Shown in pieces: positions 62,220 to 64,000 of a stretch of DNA of 64,000 nt. The number at the start of each line of letters is the position of its first letter. The stretch's first letter is position 1. The DNA comes from Brachybacterium vulturis (GTDB lineage: Bacteria > Actinomycetota > Actinomycetes > Actinomycetales > Dermabacteraceae). The notes below the pieces were generated by a model. The model was not told the DNA's origin. It saw nothing but the letters and a program-made list of their open reading frames with translations, and ran no database searches. Made by a program: the position numbers and the translations under genes. The stretch lies in NCBI RefSeq assembly GCF_002407185.1, contig NZ_CP023563.1, positions 186,001-250,000 on the forward strand, read 5' to 3'.

Positions 62220-63512
62220 TCAGCAGGAGGCGAGCCCTGCGCCGTCCGAGGCCGCGGCGCAGGAGGCGTCGATGCTGCTCACCGCCGCGCCGTCGAACGG
62301 ACCGGCGGCCGACGGCTCGCCGAAGACCAGCAGCAGCGCGATCGCCACGATCGCCCCGAGCACCAGCGCCGAGACCGTCCCCAGCGCCACCGCGATCATC
62401 GTGCTGCGCCGGTTCGTGCCGCTCCCCCCGGTGGGGCCGGTGCTGGACTGCGTCGCGGGGTACGGATGCGGGCTGAACGGCACGCTCTGCGGCGAGGGGG
62501 CGCCCTGCGGGGAGGGCTGCTGCACCCACTGCGGTCCCGTCTGCGGGGAGAGGGACGGGGAGCCGGAGCTGAAGCCCTGCTGGACCCGCCCGGACCGGAT
62601 CGCCTCCATCGAGGGGCCGGCCGCCGGGGGCACCGGGTGCTCCGGGCGGACCGCCCCGGGAGCATCGGGCGGCAGCGGGTCGAGGGTGTCCCGCAGATCC
62701 AGCGGGGCCCCGTCGGCATGGGTCAGCGGGTAGCCCTGCGGCACCCGCGGCAGGTCGCGCCGCACGCTGTCGGCATCCTGGTAGCGGTCCTCGGGCTGCG
62801 GCGCCACCAGGCGGCGGATCACTGCCGAGAGCTTCGGGGTGACCCCCTTCAGGTACTGGTTCAGCTCATCGGGCCGGAAGGAGCCGTCGTGCAGCTTGAT
62901 CGGGCCGTGGAGCGCGACCATCGCCACCACCCCGGCCGCGTACAGGTCGTGGGAGGGCACCGGCTCGGCCATCGAGAACAGCTCCGGGGCCATGAAGCCG
63001 GGGGTGCCGTTGACCATGCCCACGTGGGTGAAGCGCACGTCGGTCTCGTGGACCGCGATCCCGAAATCCGCCAGCCGGGAGACCGGGAAGGCGGTGCCGC
63101 GCGGCTCGAACATGATGTTCGCGGGCTTCACGTCACGGTGGATCCAGCCCTCCGCGTGGACATGGGAGAGACCGTCCAGCAGCTGATCGAGGATCACCAC
63201 CACGGCGGGCTCGGCGAGCTTGCCCCGCGTCTTCACCACGGACTCGAGCGTGCCGCCGGAGGCCAGCGGCATCGCGATCACCACGTGCTCGTCCTCGGCA
63301 CCCCAGCCGTAGGGGGTGAGCAGGTGCGGGTGGTCGAAGCTGACGCCCTTCTCCCGGACGAAGCGCATCAGATCCGCGGAGTCGCGCTGACGCAGGACCT
63401 TGGCGGCGCAGAGCCGCTGGGACTTGGAGTCCCAGGCGCGCCAGACGGACCCGGAACCGCCCTTCGCGATCAGATCGATGAGCGCGAAGCGCCCGACAAT
63501 AACGTCAGCCAT
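62220..63512 (-). CDS. Membrane Ser/Thr protein kinase (Hanks type)
   Basis: A 430-residue kinase. The Gly-rich loop is IAKGGSGSVWRAW, the ATP Lys is CAAKVL, the catalytic loop is WIHRDVKPANIMF and the metal motif is LADFGIAVHE; GTPGFMAPELF is the activation-segment end. Subdomain IX reads HDLYAAGVVAMVAL. After about residue 285 a Pro/Ser/Gln-rich juxtamembrane linker leads to one transmembrane helix (TMIAVALGTVSALVLGAIVA). A short extracellular tail has two Cys. No PASTA domains. The PP2C-like gene at 54084 may be its counterpart. Confidence 0.92.
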   Translation of the reverse strand: MADVIVGRFALIDLIAKGGSGSVWRAWDSKSQRLCAAKVLRQRDSADLMRFVREKGVSFDHPHLLTPYGWGAEDEHVVIAMPLASGGTLESVVKTRGKLAEPAVVVILDQLLDGLSHVHAEGWIHRDVKPANIMFEPRGTAFPVSRLADFGIAVHETDVRFTHVGMVNGTPGFMAPELFSMAEPVPSHDLYAAGVVAMVALHGPIKLHDGSFRPDELNQYLKGVTPKLSAVIRRLVAPQPEDRYQDADSVRRDLPRVPQGYPLTHADGAPLDLRDTLDPLPPDAPGAVRPEHPVPPAAGPSMEAIRSGRVQQGFSSGSPSLSPQTGPQWVQQPSPQGAPSPQSVPFSPHPYPATQSSTGPTGGSGTNRRSTMIAVALGTVSALVLGAIVAIALLLVFGEPSAAGPFDGAAVSSIDASCAAASDGAGLASC

Positions 63513-63530
63513 AGTATTTCCAGCATAACC

Positions 63531-63556
63531 TCAGGGTGCACAGCGGCGTTATGCTG
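63531..63556. promoter_or_regulatory. 26-bp palindrome between divergent kinase and membrane-protein genes
   Basis: CAGCATAAC (63531-63539) and GTTATGCTG (63548-63556) are perfect 9-bp arms with an 8-nt gap. Each arm supplies a TATGCT, a fair -10 hexamer, on opposite strands. The kinase start is 18 nt from the first arm. It could be a shared operator/promoter. Confidence 0.55.
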
Positions 63557-63629
63557 ACGGTGATCTGTGCGCCCCGGGGAGCACCGCCATAAATCCCGGG
63601 CGTTCTCGTCGCGATCTCAGGGGGCAGCA

Positions 63630-63911
63630 GTGGGCATCGTCGCAGGAGCCGCGCCGTTCGCCGCGGGCGCCCCGTTCTGGGAGCCGGTCGCCTTCTCCTG
63701 GCCCGTGCTGCTGATCCTGTCCGGCATCTGCCTCCTGCTGACCATCGGCTTCGTGGTGTGGACGGTGCTGCAGCCGGACGAGCCCGAGCACGACACCGCC
63801 GCACTGGTCGACAAGGCCACCCGGCAGGACCGTGAGACCGCGGCGACGATCCGCCGTCGGCTCGACGCGGACACCGGGCGCGCGGACGCGGCCGAGCCCG
63901 AGCTGCGGTGA
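63630..63911 (+). CDS. Small membrane protein
   Basis: A 93-residue protein with one long hydrophobic segment (about 22-48, SWPVLLILSGICLLLTIGFVV) and a charged Asp/Glu/Arg-rich C-terminus. No family was recognised. GTG at 63630 is chosen because AGGGGGC is 4-10 nt upstream; a GTG at 63567 would add 21 residues. It is divergent from the kinase and could be a partner or substrate. Confidence 0.6.
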   Translation: MGIVAGAAPFAAGAPFWEPVAFSWPVLLILSGICLLLTIGFVVWTVLQPDEPEHDTAALVDKATRQDRETAATIRRRLDADTGRADAAEPELR

Positions 63912-63972
63912 CCGGGCGGTGCCGAGCGGGCGCCGATGAGCGGGTCGCTCTCCTGCGCAGGCGCGGCCGCGG

Positions 63973-64000
63973 TCAGTGCGCGGCGCCCGCGGTCTCTTCC
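63973..64000 (-). CDS. Possible 3' end of a gene entering from the right
   Basis: The frame ends EETAGAAH and a TGA stop (63973-63975). Only eight codons are inside the window, so nothing can be said of the product. Confidence 0.25.

Overview
The window is about 70% G+C with dense, often overlapping genes and strong GGAGG-type ribosome binding sites. Encoded families such as a DUF3817 membrane protein, a DesK/DesR-type two-component pair and a ParA/MinD-like ATPase with an Ala/Ser/Pro-rich N-terminus point to the chromosome of a high-G+C actinobacterium. A Dermabacteraceae/Brachybacterium-like host is my inference from overall gene content. No rRNA, CRISPR array, insertion sequence or prophage was seen.

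Layout. 0-4.6 kb: a glucitol-type PTS (EIIC gutA, EIIBC gutE, minus strand) with a candidate operator pair, an aldo/keto reductase pseudogene, a Nudix hydrolase, a fructose/mannitol-type EIIA and a divergent SorC-type regulator. 4.6-19 kb: housekeeping and accessory genes (PabC-like lyase, FAD oxidoreductase, GCS2-family ligase, BASS transporter, RraA-like protein, BCCT osmolyte transporter, lipoproteins, HrpB helicase, DUF3817). 19-28.5 kb: a tightly coupled RlmC-like methyltransferase / SRPBCC / asparaginase run, a rhodanese-SufE sulfur-transfer pair, an M20 hydrolase, a TetR regulator and HPr, the general phosphocarrier the PTS genes need. A tRNA-Ser(CGA) follows.

28.7-35.5 kb: a universal stress protein, an HTH regulator, a small ORF with a strong Shine-Dalgarno sequence, and two overlapping S9 oligopeptidase genes. 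The first of these has lost its whole catalytic triad and the second keeps it. 35.5-45.3 kb: methionine uptake (metNIQ), an ABC exporter with its own two-component system, and a sulfonate/nitrate-type ABC importer. 45.4-47.3 kb: a VapBC-like toxin-antitoxin pair, tadA and upp.

47.3-52.4 kb: a complete urease operon, ureA-B-C-F-D-G, with no ureE. UreC carries Ala at position 322, where the mobile-flap cysteine normally sits. UreB has a disordered N-terminal extension, and UreG has a His-rich C-terminal tail that may replace UreE. 52.4-54.1 kb: a Met-rich mini-ORF, a stand-alone winged-helix regulator and a ~0.6 kb AT-richer, gene-poor stretch with a 37-bp duplication.

54.1-64 kb: a PP2C-like phosphatase, a MinD/EspI-like ATPase, a SNF2 helicase with its SWIM-domain partner, a serine beta-lactamase-like hydrolase and a membrane Ser/Thr kinase. 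The kinase faces a small membrane protein across a 26-bp palindrome. The most unusual items are the triad-dead/active oligopeptidase tandem and the urease flap substitution.
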